Source: Pseudomonas sp. Q1-7 (GTDB lineage: Bacteria > Pseudomonadota > Gammaproteobacteria > Pseudomonadales > Pseudomonadaceae). Taken from it: DNA of 64,000 bases. The position numbers and the translations under genes were made by a program. The stretch spans positions 447,501-511,500 of the forward strand of contig NZ_CP116304.1 in NCBI RefSeq assembly GCF_028010285.1, written 5' to 3'. Positions within the stretch are counted from its first letter, which is position 1. Each line of letters opens with the position of its first letter. Below the pieces are notes generated by a model. The model searched no databases. It was not told the DNA's origin and was given only the letters and a program-made list of their open reading frames with translations. Positions 17,479-26,896 of the stretch are shown piece after piece.

Positions 17479-19409
17479 AGCTGATAACGTAGCGCCAGGC
17501 TGGATTGCAGGCGCTGGGCCTGACGGAAGGACTCACGCAGGATGCGCCGGTCCAGGTGGTTGAGGGTGTCCGGATCGAGTCGGTTGGAGTAGGGCAGCCC
17601 CTGCCGTGCCTGGTGCTGGTGCTGCTGCATGCGGATCAGTTGGATGAAGTGGTAGGCCTCTTCATAGGCGGCGCCATCCTGCTCATCCACCACCTCGCGC
17701 GCGACCAGTTGGCGCAGGCGTTCCAGCGTGCCGCAGGCGCTGATGCCGTGGGCCAGTGCGAGCAGCCGGGCGCCGTCGACGAAGGGCGTCAGGCCCTGCA
17801 CCTTGAGGTCGAGGGTGTCCTTCTCGGCGCCCTTGCGGGCCACTACGAAATCACGGAAGCGGCCCACTGGCGGGCGCTGGCGCAGGGCGTTTTCGGCCAG
17901 CATGCGCTGGAACAGGCTGTTGTCCGCCACCAGGACCAGCAGCTCACGCTGCAGCATCTCGCACCCGTCGGCGGGCCCCCAGACGGCGCGCAGGTCGAAA
18001 TAGATGGAGGAGCCCAGCAGGTTTTCCGGGGTCGCCTCGCGGACGAAGCTGGCAAAGCGTCGGCTCCATTCGTTACGCGACAGGCACAGCTGCGGATTGC
18101 CGGCCATGATGCCGCCCCTGCACAGCTCGAAGCCGCAGCGGGCCAGGGACTGGTTGATGCGTTCGGCCAGCGGCAGCAGCTTTCCGCGGATGGCGGCGGC
18201 TTCCGCCGCGTCGCTGGCCTCGAAGAGGATGCCGTTGTCCTGGTCGGTGTGCAGGGTCTGCTCGCTACGGCCTTCGCTGCCGAAGCAGAGCCAGGTGAAG
18301 GGGATGCCGGGGTCGCCCATCTCCTCGATCGTCAGCTCGATCACCCGGCACACCGTGTGGTCGTTGAGCAGGGTGATGATGCGGGTGATCTGGGTGGAAC
18401 TGGCGCCGTGGGCAAGCATGCTGTCCACCAGCCGCTGGATCTCGCCGCGCAGGGCGGCCAGGGTCTCGACCCGGCCGGCGTGGCGAATGGTGCGCGCCAG
18501 GTGCACCAGGTCGACGCGCTGCAGGGAGAACAGGTCGCGCTCGGACACTACGCCCAGCAGGCGTTCGTCGCTGACCACGCAGACATGGGCGATGTGTCGC
18601 TCGGTCATGGCCAGCGCCGCGTCGAAGGCACTGGCCTCCGGTGGCAGGTGGAAAGGCGCCTGGGTCATCAGCTCGGCGATGGGCTGGGCGAGGTCGGCGC
18701 TGGCGTCGGCGATCACCCGGCGCAGGTCGCGTAGGGTGAAGATACCCAGCGGCCGCTGCCTGGCGTCGACGACGACGATGCTGCCCACTTGCTGCTCATG
18801 CATCAGTCGAACCGCTTCGCGCAGCGGCAGTTGCGGCCGGCAGACGATGGGCTGGCGCACCGCCAGCTCGCCCAGCCGGGTGTCCAGCGAATATTGGGCA
18901 CCGAGGGTTTCCGCCGCGCGCAACTGCACCTGCTGGTTGACCTGGTCGAGCAGGCTGCTGACCCCGCGCAGGGCGAAGTCGCGGAACGGGTTGGAAAGGG
19001 CGAACAGCTTGACGAAAGCGGCCTTGCCCAGCAGCAGGCAGAAGCTGTCCTCGCCTGCCAGGTGCTCGGTGCGGGTGGCGCGCTCGCCGAGCAGGGCGGC
19101 CAGCGGGAAGCACTCGCCGCTGGCGATCTCGAAGGTGGTCTCGGTACCGCGTCGCGCGGAGTGTGGCCGTTCCCCCACCACGCGGCCCTGCTTGACGATA
19201 TAGAAGTGCTCCACCGGCCCGTCCTGGGGCTTGATGATGGACTCGCCGGCGGCATAGAAGCGCAGCAGGCAGTGTTCGACGAGGAAGGCGAGATGGGCAC
19301 TTTCCATCTGATTGAAGGGCGGAAACTTCTGCAGGAACTCCATGGTGCCGTGGATGTTCTGCATCACCGCCTGCTTGCCGGCCTGGGCAAAGGCGTCTGC
19401 CTTGTTCAT
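17475..19409 (-). CDS. cNMP-binding / CBS / DUF294 nucleotidyltransferase-like signalling protein
   Basis: The 644-residue protein has four parts. A cyclic-nucleotide-binding-like domain (~30-140) is followed by two CBS repeats (~165-290: VRLMHEQQVGSIVVVDARQR and VCVVSDERLLGVVSERDLF). A DUF294 nucleotidyltransferase core with CFGSEGRSEQTLHTDQDNG lies near residue 370, and a DUF294 C-terminal helical part closes the chain. The G-S-x7-T-D-x-D-N pattern resembles GlnD-type nucleotidyltransferases, so the metal site looks intact. This is consistent with a protein-modifying or nucleotide-transferring enzyme gated by adenine ligands. It is coupled by a 4-base overlap to the exonuclease gene. Confidence 0.85.
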   Translation of the reverse strand: MNKADAFAQAGKQAVMQNIHGTMEFLQKFPPFNQMESAHLAFLVEHCLLRFYAAGESIIKPQDGPVEHFYIVKQGRVVGERPHSARRGTETTFEIASGECFPLAALLGERATRTEHLAGEDSFCLLLGKAAFVKLFALSNPFRDFALRGVSSLLDQVNQQVQLRAAETLGAQYSLDTRLGELAVRQPIVCRPQLPLREAVRLMHEQQVGSIVVVDARQRPLGIFTLRDLRRVIADASADLAQPIAELMTQAPFHLPPEASAFDAALAMTERHIAHVCVVSDERLLGVVSERDLFSLQRVDLVHLARTIRHAGRVETLAALRGEIQRLVDSMLAHGASSTQITRIITLLNDHTVCRVIELTIEEMGDPGIPFTWLCFGSEGRSEQTLHTDQDNGILFEASDAAEAAAIRGKLLPLAERINQSLARCGFELCRGGIMAGNPQLCLSRNEWSRRFASFVREATPENLLGSSIYFDLRAVWGPADGCEMLQRELLVLVADNSLFQRMLAENALRQRPPVGRFRDFVVARKGAEKDTLDLKVQGLTPFVDGARLLALAHGISACGTLERLRQLVAREVVDEQDGAAYEEAYHFIQLIRMQQHQHQARQGLPYSNRLDPDTLNHLDRRILRESFRQAQRLQSSLALRYQL

Positions 19410-19700
19410 GGACCTGCCTGCTGGTTCTTGTCAGGGGATTCATGCTGCGCGCGGCAGCCCATCGTACAAATTGGACGTAAGTCTAAAGGAGGCTGCCGAT
19501 GACGCAGGGAAAAGTGTGACGCTGTTCTCAAAAGTGCTGTTCGTCGGAAATGCAAGGCTAGGACGCTACCGTTCGGCGGAAGCCGCATTCCGCACGGGAA
19601 CTTGATTGCACTTTGCCTATCGGAGCTGCGAGCCCCGTGCTAAAGCTAGAGATACGGGGAGTTGGGCCTGCCAGGGCGGCCCCGTTTCGAGGACAACCCC

Positions 19701-20228
19701 ATGAGCTACGGTGACCTGCTGAGCGACGCCGAACTGCAAGCGCTGGACGAGGTCATGCGCGTTCCCAGCGCGCCGCCCAGCGTTCTGCTGGTCGACGACG
19801 ACGAGGCCGGACGTGATGCCCTGGCCGATGAACTGGTTGCCCAGGGCATTCCCTGCATCACCGCCGAAAGCGGCGAACAAGCCCTGGCGCTGCTGGTCAC
19901 GCGGCCTTCCATCGGCCTGTTGATCACCGAACTCCACATGCAGTGCGGCAGCGGCCTGGAGGTGGTGCGCCAGGTGCGCCAGTCGGCACGGGCGAGCCTG
20001 CCGGTCATCATCATTTCCGGCGATGCCGACGTGCAGGACGCCATCGAGGCGATGCATATGAAGGTGGTCGACTTCCTGCTCAAGCCGGTGGACCAGGGCC
20101 GTCTGGTCAATCTGGTGCGCAACGAACTGGGTGCCCCGCCCCAACCCAAGGCGCCGCCGCCCCAGGTGCGGCCCAGGCCGGCTAAAGCGAAAGCCAAAGC
20201 GAAGGTTATCGCGCTGAAAAGCGCTTGA
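19701..20228 (+). CDS. Atypical receiver-domain protein (phospho-acceptor Asp replaced by Glu)
   Basis: The 175-residue protein has a single receiver domain at about residues 27-148. The acidic cluster is VLLVDDDE (D32-D34), the switch Ser is in VIIISGDAD and the Lys in DFLLKPVD. Where the phosphorylated Asp is expected the sequence reads LLITELHMQ, with Glu at residue 77. This predicts no normal phosphorylation and perhaps a constitutively active-like state. The C-terminal tail is rich in Pro, Lys and Ala (RPRPAKAKAKAKV) and could bind nucleic acid or membranes. It is divergent from the CBS/nucleotidyltransferase gene across 291 bases. ATG 19701 follows CGAGGA. Confidence 0.8.
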   Translation: MSYGDLLSDAELQALDEVMRVPSAPPSVLLVDDDEAGRDALADELVAQGIPCITAESGEQALALLVTRPSIGLLITELHMQCGSGLEVVRQVRQSARASLPVIIISGDADVQDAIEAMHMKVVDFLLKPVDQGRLVNLVRNELGAPPQPKAPPPQVRPRPAKAKAKAKVIALKSA

Positions 20229-20231
20229 AGG

Positions 20232-20256
20232 AACCGCCAGGGACAGGCGGTTTTTT
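20232..20256 (+). terminator. Terminator after the atypical receiver gene
   Basis: AACCGCC at 20232-20238 pairs with GGCGGTT at 20246-20252 across a 7-base loop and runs into six T. It starts four bases after the stop codon. Confidence 0.88.
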
Positions 20257-20272
20257 ATGCCTTCGGGAAGCG

Positions 20273-20297
20273 GTCGCCCGGATGAAATCCGGGCGAC
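20273..20297. repeat. Perfect 11-bp-arm palindrome
   Basis: GTCGCCCGGAT, loop GAA, ATCCGGGCGAC. It resembles the longer inverted repeat at 4974-5025 and sits between two terminators. Confidence 0.55.
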
Positions 20298-20326
20298 GAT
20301 CTTGCGGAACTGACAGCTCGAAAAAG

Positions 20327-20352
20327 AAAAACCGCCCCGTAGGGCGGTTTTT
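20327..20352. terminator. Bidirectional terminator downstream of glcB
   Basis: AAAAACCGCCC (20327-20337), loop CGTA, GGGCGGTTTTT (20342-20352). The stem is flanked by A-run and T-run, so it can stop transcripts from both sides. It lies 12 bases beyond the glcB stop on the minus strand. Confidence 0.9.
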
Positions 20353-20364
20353 CATGGGCGGGTC

Positions 20365-22542
20365 TTACAGACCGTTCTTCGCCTTGAACTCGCGGCGACG
20401 ACGGTGCAGGACCGGCTCGGTGTAGCCGTTGGGCTGCTTGGTGCCTTCCACCACCAGTTCCAGCGCGGCCTGGAAGGCCACGTTGTCGGCGAAGTTCGGC
20501 GCCATCGGGCGGTACAGCGGGTCGTTGGCGTTCTGCCGGTCGACCACCGCGGCCATGCGCTCCAGGCTCTCGACGATCTGCGCCTGACTGACCACGCCAT
20601 GGCGCAGCCAGTTGGCCAGCAGTTGGCTGGAAATGCGCAGGGTGGCGCGGTCTTCCATCAGGCCGACATCGTTGATGTCCGGCACCTTGGAGCAGCCGAC
20701 GCCCTGGTCGATCCAGCGCACCACGTAGCCGAGGATGCCCTGGGCGTTGTTGTCCAGTTCGTTCTGGATCTCTTCCTGGCTCCAGTTGGTGTCCGGCGCC
20801 AGCGGGATGGTCAGGATGTCATCCACCGAGGCCGGGACGCGCTTGGCCAGTTCGGCCTGACGGGCAAACACGTCGACCTTGTGATAGTGCAGGGCGTGCA
20901 GGGTGGCTGCGGTGGGCGACGGTACCCAGGCGGTGTTGGCGCCGGCCATGGGGTGGCCGATCTTCTGTTCCAGCATGGCCGCCATCAGGTCCGGCATGGC
21001 CCACATGCCCTTGCCGATCTGCGCTTTGCCCTGCAGGCCAGTGGCCAGGCCGATGTCGACGTTGTTGTTCTCGTAGGAACCGATCCACTTTTCGGTCTTC
21101 ATGGCGCCCTTGCGCACCATGGCGCCGGCTTCCATGGAGGTGTGGATCTCGTCACCGGTGCGGTCGAGGAAGCCGGTATTGATGAACACCACGCGCTCGG
21201 CGGCGGCCTTGATGCAGGCCTTGAGGTTGACGGTGGTGCGGCGCTCTTCGTCCATGATGCCGACCTTCAGGGTGTTGCGCGGCAGGCCGAGGACGTCTTC
21301 GACGCGGCCGAAGATCTCGGTGGCGAAGGCCACTTCCTCCGGGCCGTGCATCTTCGGCTTCACGATGTACATGCTGCCGGTGCGGCTGTTCTTGCGGCTG
21401 GTGTTGCCCTTGAGGTTGTGCAGCGCGATCAGGCCGGTGAACAGGCCGTCCTGGATGCCTTCCGGGACTTCGTTGCCGGCGGCGTCGAGGATGGCCGGGT
21501 TGGTCATCAGGTGACCGACGTTACGCACGAACAGCAGGGAGCGGCCGTGCAGGGTCAGTTCGGAACCGTCGGCCTTGGTGTAGACCCGGTCCGGGTTCAT
21601 GGTGCGGGTGAAGGTCTGGCCGCCCTTGCTGACTTCTTCAGCCAGGTCGCCCTTCATCAGGCCCAGCCAATTGCGGTAGACCACGACCTTGTCGTCGGCG
21701 TCCACGGCGGCCACGGAGTCTTCGCAGTCCATGATGGTGGTCAGCGCGGACTCCATCAGTACGTCTTTCACGCCGGCGGCATCGGTCTGGCCGATGGGGC
21801 TGGACGGGTCGATCTGGATTTCGAAGTGCAGGCCATTGTGCTTCAACAGCACGGTTTGCGGCTTGGCGGCGTCGCCCTGGAAGGCGATGAACTGGGCGGC
21901 ATCCTGCAGACCGGCTTCGCTGCCGTTCTTCAGGGTGACGACGAGTTGGCCGTTCTTCACCTGGTAGGCGGTGGCGTCGACGTGGGAGGCGCCTTGCAGC
22001 GGCGCAGCTTCGTCGAGGAAGGCGCGGGCGAAAGCGATCACCTTGTCGCCACGGACCTTGTTGTAGCCCTTGCCCTTCTCGGCGCCGCCTTCTTCGCTGA
22101 TGGCGTCGGTGCCGTAGAGGGCATCGTAGAGCGAACCCCAGCGAGCGTTGGCGGCGTTCAGGGCAAAGCGTGCATTCATCACCGGCACCACCAGCTGCGG
22201 GCCGGCCATGCTGGCGATTTCTTCGTCGACATTCTGGGTGGTGGCCTGGAAGTCGGCCGGTTCCGGCAGCAGGTAGCCGATGTCCTGGAGGAAGGCCTTG
22301 TAGGCCACGGCGTCATGGGCCTGGCCGGCGCGGGCCTGGTGCCAGGCGTCGATCTTGGCCTGCAGTTCGTCGCGTTTGGCGAGCAGGGCTTTGTTCTTCG
22401 GAGCCAAGTCGTTGATGACGGCTTCCACACCGCCCCAGAACGTCTCGGCCGCAATGCCGGTTCCGGGGATGGCTTCGTTGTTCACGAAGTCGAACAGGAC
22501 TCTGGCGACCTGAAGGCCACCGACTTGAACGCGCTCAGTCAT
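20365..22542 (-). CDS. glcB: Malate synthase G
   Basis: The 725-residue enzyme condenses glyoxylate with acetyl-CoA to malate, feeding C2 units and glycolate into central metabolism. Its length is exactly that expected for the G isoform. The TIM-barrel core includes the conserved MEDSVAAVD-like segment (read here as [15 protein letters not shown]), [12 protein letters not shown] and the signature [19 protein letters not shown] near residue 500. [11 protein letters not shown] at 22542 was taken as the start rather than the in-frame ATG seven codons upstream, because it is the family N-terminus. It is monocistronic with its own terminator. Confidence 0.96.
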   Translation of the reverse strand: MTERVQVGGLQVARVLFDFVNNEAIPGTGIAAETFWGGVEAVINDLAPKNKALLAKRDELQAKIDAWHQARAGQAHDAVAYKAFLQDIGYLLPEPADFQATTQNVDEEIASMAGPQLVVPVMNARFALNAANARWGSLYDALYGTDAISEEGGAEKGKGYNKVRGDKVIAFARAFLDEAAPLQGASHVDATAYQVKNGQLVVTLKNGSEAGLQDAAQFIAFQGDAAKPQTVLLKHNGLHFEIQIDPSSPIGQTDAAGVKDVLMESALTTIMDCEDSVAAVDADDKVVVYRNWLGLMKGDLAEEVSKGGQTFTRTMNPDRVYTKADGSELTLHGRSLLFVRNVGHLMTNPAILDAAGNEVPEGIQDGLFTGLIALHNLKGNTSRKNSRTGSMYIVKPKMHGPEEVAFATEIFGRVEDVLGLPRNTLKVGIMDEERRTTVNLKACIKAAAERVVFINTGFLDRTGDEIHTSMEAGAMVRKGAMKTEKWIGSYENNNVDIGLATGLQGKAQIGKGMWAMPDLMAAMLEQKIGHPMAGANTAWVPSPTAATLHALHYHKVDVFARQAELAKRVPASVDDILTIPLAPDTNWSQEEIQNELDNNAQGILGYVVRWIDQGVGCSKVPDINDVGLMEDRATLRISSQLLANWLRHGVVSQAQIVESLERMAAVVDRQNANDPLYRPMAPNFADNVAFQAALELVVEGTKQPNGYTEPVLHRRRREFKAKNGL

Positions 22543-22849
22543 TGCTTGCCTCACTCTGCTCAATATCCGCTCGGACCGGGGGTTTCCCTTCTTGTAGTCC
22601 GAAGCGCGGCATACTACATGAAGCCGTCGTGAAAATCAGTGGGGTCGCGTCGCTATGCGACTAAAAGCTGCTTTACGGTCACAACGGCAGGCAGAATGTT
22701 CGCAAAAAACTGGCGTATTGTTCCAGTTAAATCTGAAAAATGTACACGATGATTTTTTCAAAAGAACTGCGACAGGCCGTCGCACGGCGCTGAGGGCGGG
22801 TTTTCGGGGCTTTCCTATACTCCTGCGAACCCGTCCCCGGAGTTCTTCC
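22543..22849. promoter_or_regulatory. Divergent promoter region of glcB and the GNAT gene
   Basis: This 307-base gap is less GC-rich than the genes on either side. TATACT at about 22816-22821 is a good -10 for the plus-strand GNAT gene. GTCGC at 22646 and GCGAC at 22659 form a small inverted repeat on the glcB side. I see no RNA gene or further coding frame I would support. Confidence 0.4.
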
Positions 22850-23296
22850 ATGCCTGTACATGCGGCCACCTTCGCCGATCTGGACGATCTCGCCCGGCTA
22901 TTCTCCGGCTACCTGGATTTCTACCAGGTGCCCAGGGCGCAGGCGGATATCCGCGCCTTCCTCGAACAGCGTCTGGTGCGCGGTGACGCGATCCTGTTCA
23001 TCGCCCGTGACGATGCCGGCGCGCCCCTCGGCCTGACCCAGCTCTACCCCTATCACTCGTCGTTGGCCCTGGCACCGGCCTGGTTGTTGAGCGATCTTTA
23101 TGTAGTGCCCGCCGCTCGGCGGCAGGGCGTTGGCGAAAAGCTGATGCACGCCGCCCGCGCCCATGCCGAGCGCACCGGCGCCTGCGGTATCCAGTTGGAA
23201 ACCGCGAAAACCAACCTGGCTGGCCAGGCGCTTTATGAACGGTTGGGCTACAAGCGGGACGACGTGTTCTACACCTATTGGCTGAGCCTCGCCTGA
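22850..23296 (+). CDS. GNAT-family N-acetyltransferase
   Basis: The 148-residue protein is a single GNAT domain. WLLSDLYVVPAARRQGVGEK (residues ~76-96) contains the acetyl-CoA pyrophosphate-binding R-Q-G-V-G loop, and AGQALYERLGYKRDD is the usual C-terminal motif. Substrate cannot be inferred. ATG 22850 gives the normal N-terminus (MPVHAATFADLDDLARLFSGY). It sits between glcB and gcvR as in P. aeruginosa. Confidence 0.9.
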   Translation: MPVHAATFADLDDLARLFSGYLDFYQVPRAQADIRAFLEQRLVRGDAILFIARDDAGAPLGLTQLYPYHSSLALAPAWLLSDLYVVPAARRQGVGEKLMHAARAHAERTGACGIQLETAKTNLAGQALYERLGYKRDDVFYTYWLSLA

Positions 23297-23329
23297 GGCG
23301 GCGCCCTTTGCCCACATGAGGAGTCGAGC

Positions 23330-23848
23330 GTGGATCATCTGGTATTGACGGTCATCGCGGCGGACCAGCCCGGTCTGGTGGAACGCGTCGCGCAATGCAT
23401 CGCCGCCCATGGCGGCAACTGGCTGGAAAGCCGCATGTCGCGCATGGCGGGGCAGTTCGCCGGGATATTGCGGGTCGCGGTTGCCGCCGAAGGCCACGAC
23501 GAACTGGTGGAAGCGCTGCAGGGGCTGAGCGCCCACGGCATCCGCGTGATGCTGGCACAGAGTGGCATCGAGCCGTCCTGCACGTGGAAACCGATCCGGC
23601 TGGATCTGGTGGGTAACGACCGCCCGGGCATCGTCCGTGACATCACCCGGTTGCTGGCGGAACTGGGGGTCAACCTGGAAAGCCTGGTGACCGAAGTGAT
23701 GCCGGCGCCGATGAGCAGCGAGCCGCTGTTCCACGCCGAAGCGCTGCTGGCGGTGCCGCTGACGCTGTCACTGGACACCTTGCAGGCGAAGCTTGAAAGC
23801 CTGGCGGACGAGTTGATGGTGGAGCTGAACCTGCACCAGGAGAAGTGA
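23330..23848 (+). CDS. GcvR-like glycine-cleavage ACT regulator
   Basis: The 172-residue protein is two ACT domains in tandem. The first begins at the N-terminus (DHLVLTVIAADQPGLVERVA) and the second near residue 84 (IRLDLVGNDRPGIVRDITRL). This is the layout of GcvR, which binds glycine and acts on GcvA in E. coli. No DNA-binding domain is present. GTG 23330 follows a GAGGAG ribosome site. Whether it controls a gcv operon in this organism cannot be seen here. Confidence 0.85.
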   Translation: MDHLVLTVIAADQPGLVERVAQCIAAHGGNWLESRMSRMAGQFAGILRVAVAAEGHDELVEALQGLSAHGIRVMLAQSGIEPSCTWKPIRLDLVGNDRPGIVRDITRLLAELGVNLESLVTEVMPAPMSSEPLFHAEALLAVPLTLSLDTLQAKLESLADELMVELNLHQEK

Positions 23849-23896
23849 AGCGCCACGGTGGAACTCCGCGAGGCGACGTTCCACCGTGGGCGGGAT

Positions 23897-24784
23897 TCAG
23901 GCCCGGCGTCGCAGGGTGAGCCAGACGTCGACGCTGTAGACGGCCAGACCTGCCCAGATGAAGCAGAAGGCCAGCAGCTTGCTCGGGTCGAAGTGTTCGT
24001 CGAACAGGAAGATCGCCTGCAGCATCACCAGGGTCGGCGCCAGGTACTGGAGGAAGCCCAGGGTGGTGTAGGGCAGGTGGCGTGCGGCGGCGTTGAAGCA
24101 CACCAGCGGTACCAGGGTGATGGGGCCGGCGGCGATCAGCCAGAGGGACTCGGAACTGCCCCAGAAATCGCCCTGGGCCGACAGGGCGGCGGGGTGCAGC
24201 AGCAGCCAGCCGATGGCCAGGGGCAACAGCAGCCAGGTTTCCACCACCAGGCCGGGTAGCGCTGCCACCGGGGCCTGCTTGCGGATCAATCCATAGAAGC
24301 CGAAGGTCAGCGCCAGGGTCAGGGACACCCAGGGCAGCGTGCCCACCTGCCAGATCTGCTGGGCCACGCCGACGGCCGCCAGCAGCACGGCGATCCACTG
24401 CAGGCGGCGCAGGCGCTCGCCGAGGAGCAGCATCCCCAGTAGCACGTTCACCAGCGGGTTGATGTAGTAGCCCAGGCTGGCTTCCAGCATCCGTCCGTTG
24501 TTCACCGCCCAGACGTACACCAGCCAGTTGCCGGCGATCAGCAGGCCGCTGGCGGCGAGCACGCCGAAGCGCTTGGGGTTTTCCCGCAGTTCGCGGAGCC
24601 AGCCGGGGTGCTTCCACACCAGCAGCAGCGTGGCGCCGAACAGCGCGGACCACAGCGCACGGTGGACGATGATCTCCAGCGCCGGCACGCTCTGGATGGC
24701 TTTGAAGTAGAGCGGAAAGAGTCCCCAGATGATGTAGGCGGAGAGCCCGAGGATGTACCCGCGGCGCGGGTCGGCGGTGGCCAT
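23897..24784 (-). CDS. rarD: RarD-type EamA permease
   Basis: The 295-residue inner-membrane protein has about ten hydrophobic helices in two EamA halves. It begins RRGYILGLSAYIIWGLFPLYFK, the RarD signature, followed by IIVHRALWSALFG. RarD proteins belong to the drug/metabolite transporter superfamily; the name comes from a chloramphenicol-sensitivity link and the substrate is unclear. It is convergent with the gcvR-like gene, 48 bases apart. Confidence 0.9.
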   Translation of the reverse strand: MATADPRRGYILGLSAYIIWGLFPLYFKAIQSVPALEIIVHRALWSALFGATLLLVWKHPGWLRELRENPKRFGVLAASGLLIAGNWLVYVWAVNNGRMLEASLGYYINPLVNVLLGMLLLGERLRRLQWIAVLLAAVGVAQQIWQVGTLPWVSLTLALTFGFYGLIRKQAPVAALPGLVVETWLLLPLAIGWLLLHPAALSAQGDFWGSSESLWLIAAGPITLVPLVCFNAAARHLPYTTLGFLQYLAPTLVMLQAIFLFDEHFDPSKLLAFCFIWAGLAVYSVDVWLTLRRRA

Positions 24785-24930
24785 GGAGTGTCCTTGCTTA
24801 GGCAGCTAACGAGTGGTCGGACATTCTAGTGGGCGCCGCGCAGACTTGTCTGTGCACTCAGGTTCTTCCAAGGGGCTGCGCAAGCGAAAGGCGTAAGGGC
24901 TTCTTTACGACAGGGTGTGGCTTGCCTTGT

Positions 24931-24964
24931 GTGGGCGATTTCAATCGCCAATGAATTCGCCCAC
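24931..24964. repeat. Single REP-type hairpin
   Basis: GTGGGCGA (24931-24938) and TCGCCCAC (24957-24964) are perfect inverse arms around an AT-richer centre containing TCAATCGCCAATGAAT. It lies in the 190-base gap between the rarD promoter side and the end of srkA. Confidence 0.65.
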
Positions 24965-24974
24965 CGGATCGGAT

Positions 24975-25949
24975 TCAGAACAGCTTCAGCGGCTCCTCGT
25001 CCAGCGCCGCCAGCTGTTCCCGCAGGGTGAGGATCTGATCCCCCCAGTAGCGCTCGCTGCCGAACCAGGAGAAGTGCATGGGGAAGGCCGGGTCGTCCCA
25101 GCGGCGGGCGATCCAGGCGCTGTGGTGCATCAGGCGCAGGGCGCGCAGGCCTTCGACCAGTGGCAGCTCGCGCGGGACGAAGTCGTGGAATTCCTGGTAG
25201 CCGTCCACCAGCTCGGCAAGCTGGGCGAGGCGCTCATGGCGCGTGCCGGCCAGCATCATCCACAGGTCCTGTACGGCTGGGCCCATGCGGCAATCGTCCA
25301 GGTCCACCACATGGAAAACCTCGTCGCGGCACAACAGGTTGCCCGGATGGCAGTCGCCATGCAGGCGGATCGGCTGGTAAGGCACGCTGGCGAACAGGGC
25401 GTCCAGGCGCTTGAGCAAATCGCGGGCCACCGATTCATAGGCGGGCAGCAGGCTGCGGGGAATGAAACCACCCTCCAGCAGGGTGGCCAGGGACTGGTGG
25501 CCAAAGTTGTCCACCGTCAGGGTTTCGCGCTGTTCGAAGGGGCGACTGGCGCCCACGGCGTGGAGACGGCCGAGCAACTGGCCAAGGCGGTAGAGCTGGT
25601 CGAGGTTGCCCGGCTCCGGCGCACGGCCGCCCCGCCGCGGAAAGAGGGCGAAGCGGAAGCTCCCATGTTCGAACAGGCTTTCGCCATCCCGTGCCAGGGG
25701 AGCCACCACCGGCACCTCGCACTCCGCCAGCTCGGCGGTGAAGGCATGTTCTTCGCGGATCGCCGCGTCGCGCCAGCGGTCCGGCCGGTAGAACTTGGCG
25801 ATCAGCGGTTCGCCGTCCTCGATGCCCACCTGGTAGACGCGGTTCTCGTAGCTGTTCAACGCGAGGATGCGTGCGTCGCTGAGGAAGCCGAGGCTTTCCA
25901 CGGCATCCAGTACCAGGTCGGGGGTAAGGTCATCGAAAGGGTGGGACAT
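24975..25949 (-). CDS. srkA: Stress response kinase A (YihE/SrkA)
   Basis: The 324-residue protein has an aminoglycoside-phosphotransferase/protein-kinase-like fold. It begins MSHPFDDLTPDLVLDAVESLG, the conserved SrkA N-terminus. ATP-site Lys is in PLIAKFYRPDRW near residue 50. The catalytic loop is RLHGDCHPGNLL near residue 197, and the metal-binding Asp is in VVDLDDCRMGP. In E. coli the kinase counters stress-induced cell death. Length and order match the Pseudomonas homologue between rarD and modE. Confidence 0.92.
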   Translation of the reverse strand: MSHPFDDLTPDLVLDAVESLGFLSDARILALNSYENRVYQVGIEDGEPLIAKFYRPDRWRDAAIREEHAFTAELAECEVPVVAPLARDGESLFEHGSFRFALFPRRGGRAPEPGNLDQLYRLGQLLGRLHAVGASRPFEQRETLTVDNFGHQSLATLLEGGFIPRSLLPAYESVARDLLKRLDALFASVPYQPIRLHGDCHPGNLLCRDEVFHVVDLDDCRMGPAVQDLWMMLAGTRHERLAQLAELVDGYQEFHDFVPRELPLVEGLRALRLMHHSAWIARRWDDPAFPMHFSWFGSERYWGDQILTLREQLAALDEEPLKLF

Positions 25950-26067
25950 GGGGCGCTCCGGCAGTCAGGCGCCCAGTCTATCCCCAATGGCCGGCTGCGC
26001 GGCGGAATCGCTGCGTCGTGAATGGCTTCCGGGGCTCATTGACCGCTCGCTCGACCGGTGGCGTCGT

Positions 26068-26832
26068 TCAGAGCGCTGTACCGAGCAGCACCTGCCCCGG
26101 CGCGAACTGTGCCCGCACCGGGTCGCCGCTGGCGAGGCCGAGCTGTGCCAGGCGCTCGGGCTCGACCAGGGCGCAGAGGGTCTGGCCGTGGGGGAGGGCG
26201 ATGCGCACTTCGCTGGGGCCGTCCTCGGCACCGAGGATTTCCACGATGCGGCCCTGCAGCTGGTTGAGCGTTTCGTCCGCCGGCGCGGAAAGTGGCTGCA
26301 GGCGCAGCCAGCCGGCCTTGATCAGTGCCACGACCGAGCGTCCGGCCGCCAGTTCCAGCTTCTCGGTGCTGTCGTGGGTGATCTGCGCCAGCAGCGGCAT
26401 ACCGCCGGCCAGTTCGATCGTGACCACGTCGTTGCGGCCCCTGGACTCGATGGCGAGCACCCGCCCGCTCAACTGGTTGCGCGCGCTGGTGCGCAGCATC
26501 AGGCGGCCCAGCAGCTCCAGGTCCTGCTCGCTCTCGGCGCTTTCCAGCAGGCGCGCCTGCAGGCTTTCCAGGCGTTTGTAGAGGGCCAGCAGGCGTTCGC
26601 CCTCGGCAGACAGTCGCGCACCGCCGCCACCCTTGCCGCCCACCATGCGCTCCACCAGGGGGCGCTCGGCCAGGTTGTTCAGCTCATCGATGGCATCCCA
26701 GGCGGCCTTGTAGCTCAGGCCCGCGGCCTTGGCGGCGCGGGTGATGGAGCCCTGCACGGCGATCTGCTCCAGCAGCGCCAGGCGCTGTGGGCGACGGGTG
26801 AGTTGCTGGGTGAGGGCGCTGGTCAGGCTCAT
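26068..26832 (-). CDS. modE: Molybdate-responsive regulator ModE
   Basis: The 254-residue protein has an N-terminal winged helix (QIAVQGSITRAAKAAGLSYK ... LVGGKGGGGARL-type wing) and a di-MOP molybdate-binding region. The two TOBE halves begin around residues 120 (RNQLSGRVLAIESRG) and 190 (LNQLQGRIVEILGAEDG). ModE normally represses modABC and activates molybdoenzyme genes on binding molybdate. No modABC is nearby. The start at 26832 (MSLTSALTQQL) removes an arginine-rich extension that lacks family support. Confidence 0.9.
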   Translation of the reverse strand: MSLTSALTQQLTRRPQRLALLEQIAVQGSITRAAKAAGLSYKAAWDAIDELNNLAERPLVERMVGGKGGGGARLSAEGERLLALYKRLESLQARLLESAESEQDLELLGRLMLRTSARNQLSGRVLAIESRGRNDVVTIELAGGMPLLAQITHDSTEKLELAAGRSVVALIKAGWLRLQPLSAPADETLNQLQGRIVEILGAEDGPSEVRIALPHGQTLCALVEPERLAQLGLASGDPVRAQFAPGQVLLGTAL

Positions 26833-26896
26833 GGGCGGGCGCTTGTCGAGAGGGCTGGCGCGCAGGCTGCGCTCGCTGCTTTCCAACGTCAAGCCT

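Noticed and set aside
19498-19518. Six-codon frame after a strong AAAGGAGG site
   Set aside because: It ends after six codons; it could be a leader peptide, but nothing downstream shows attenuation, so it is not annotated.
20404-22632. A 742-codon plus-strand frame opposite glcB
   Set aside because: It is the antisense shadow of malate synthase G, with repetitive composition and no domain; glcB has its terminator and full family length.
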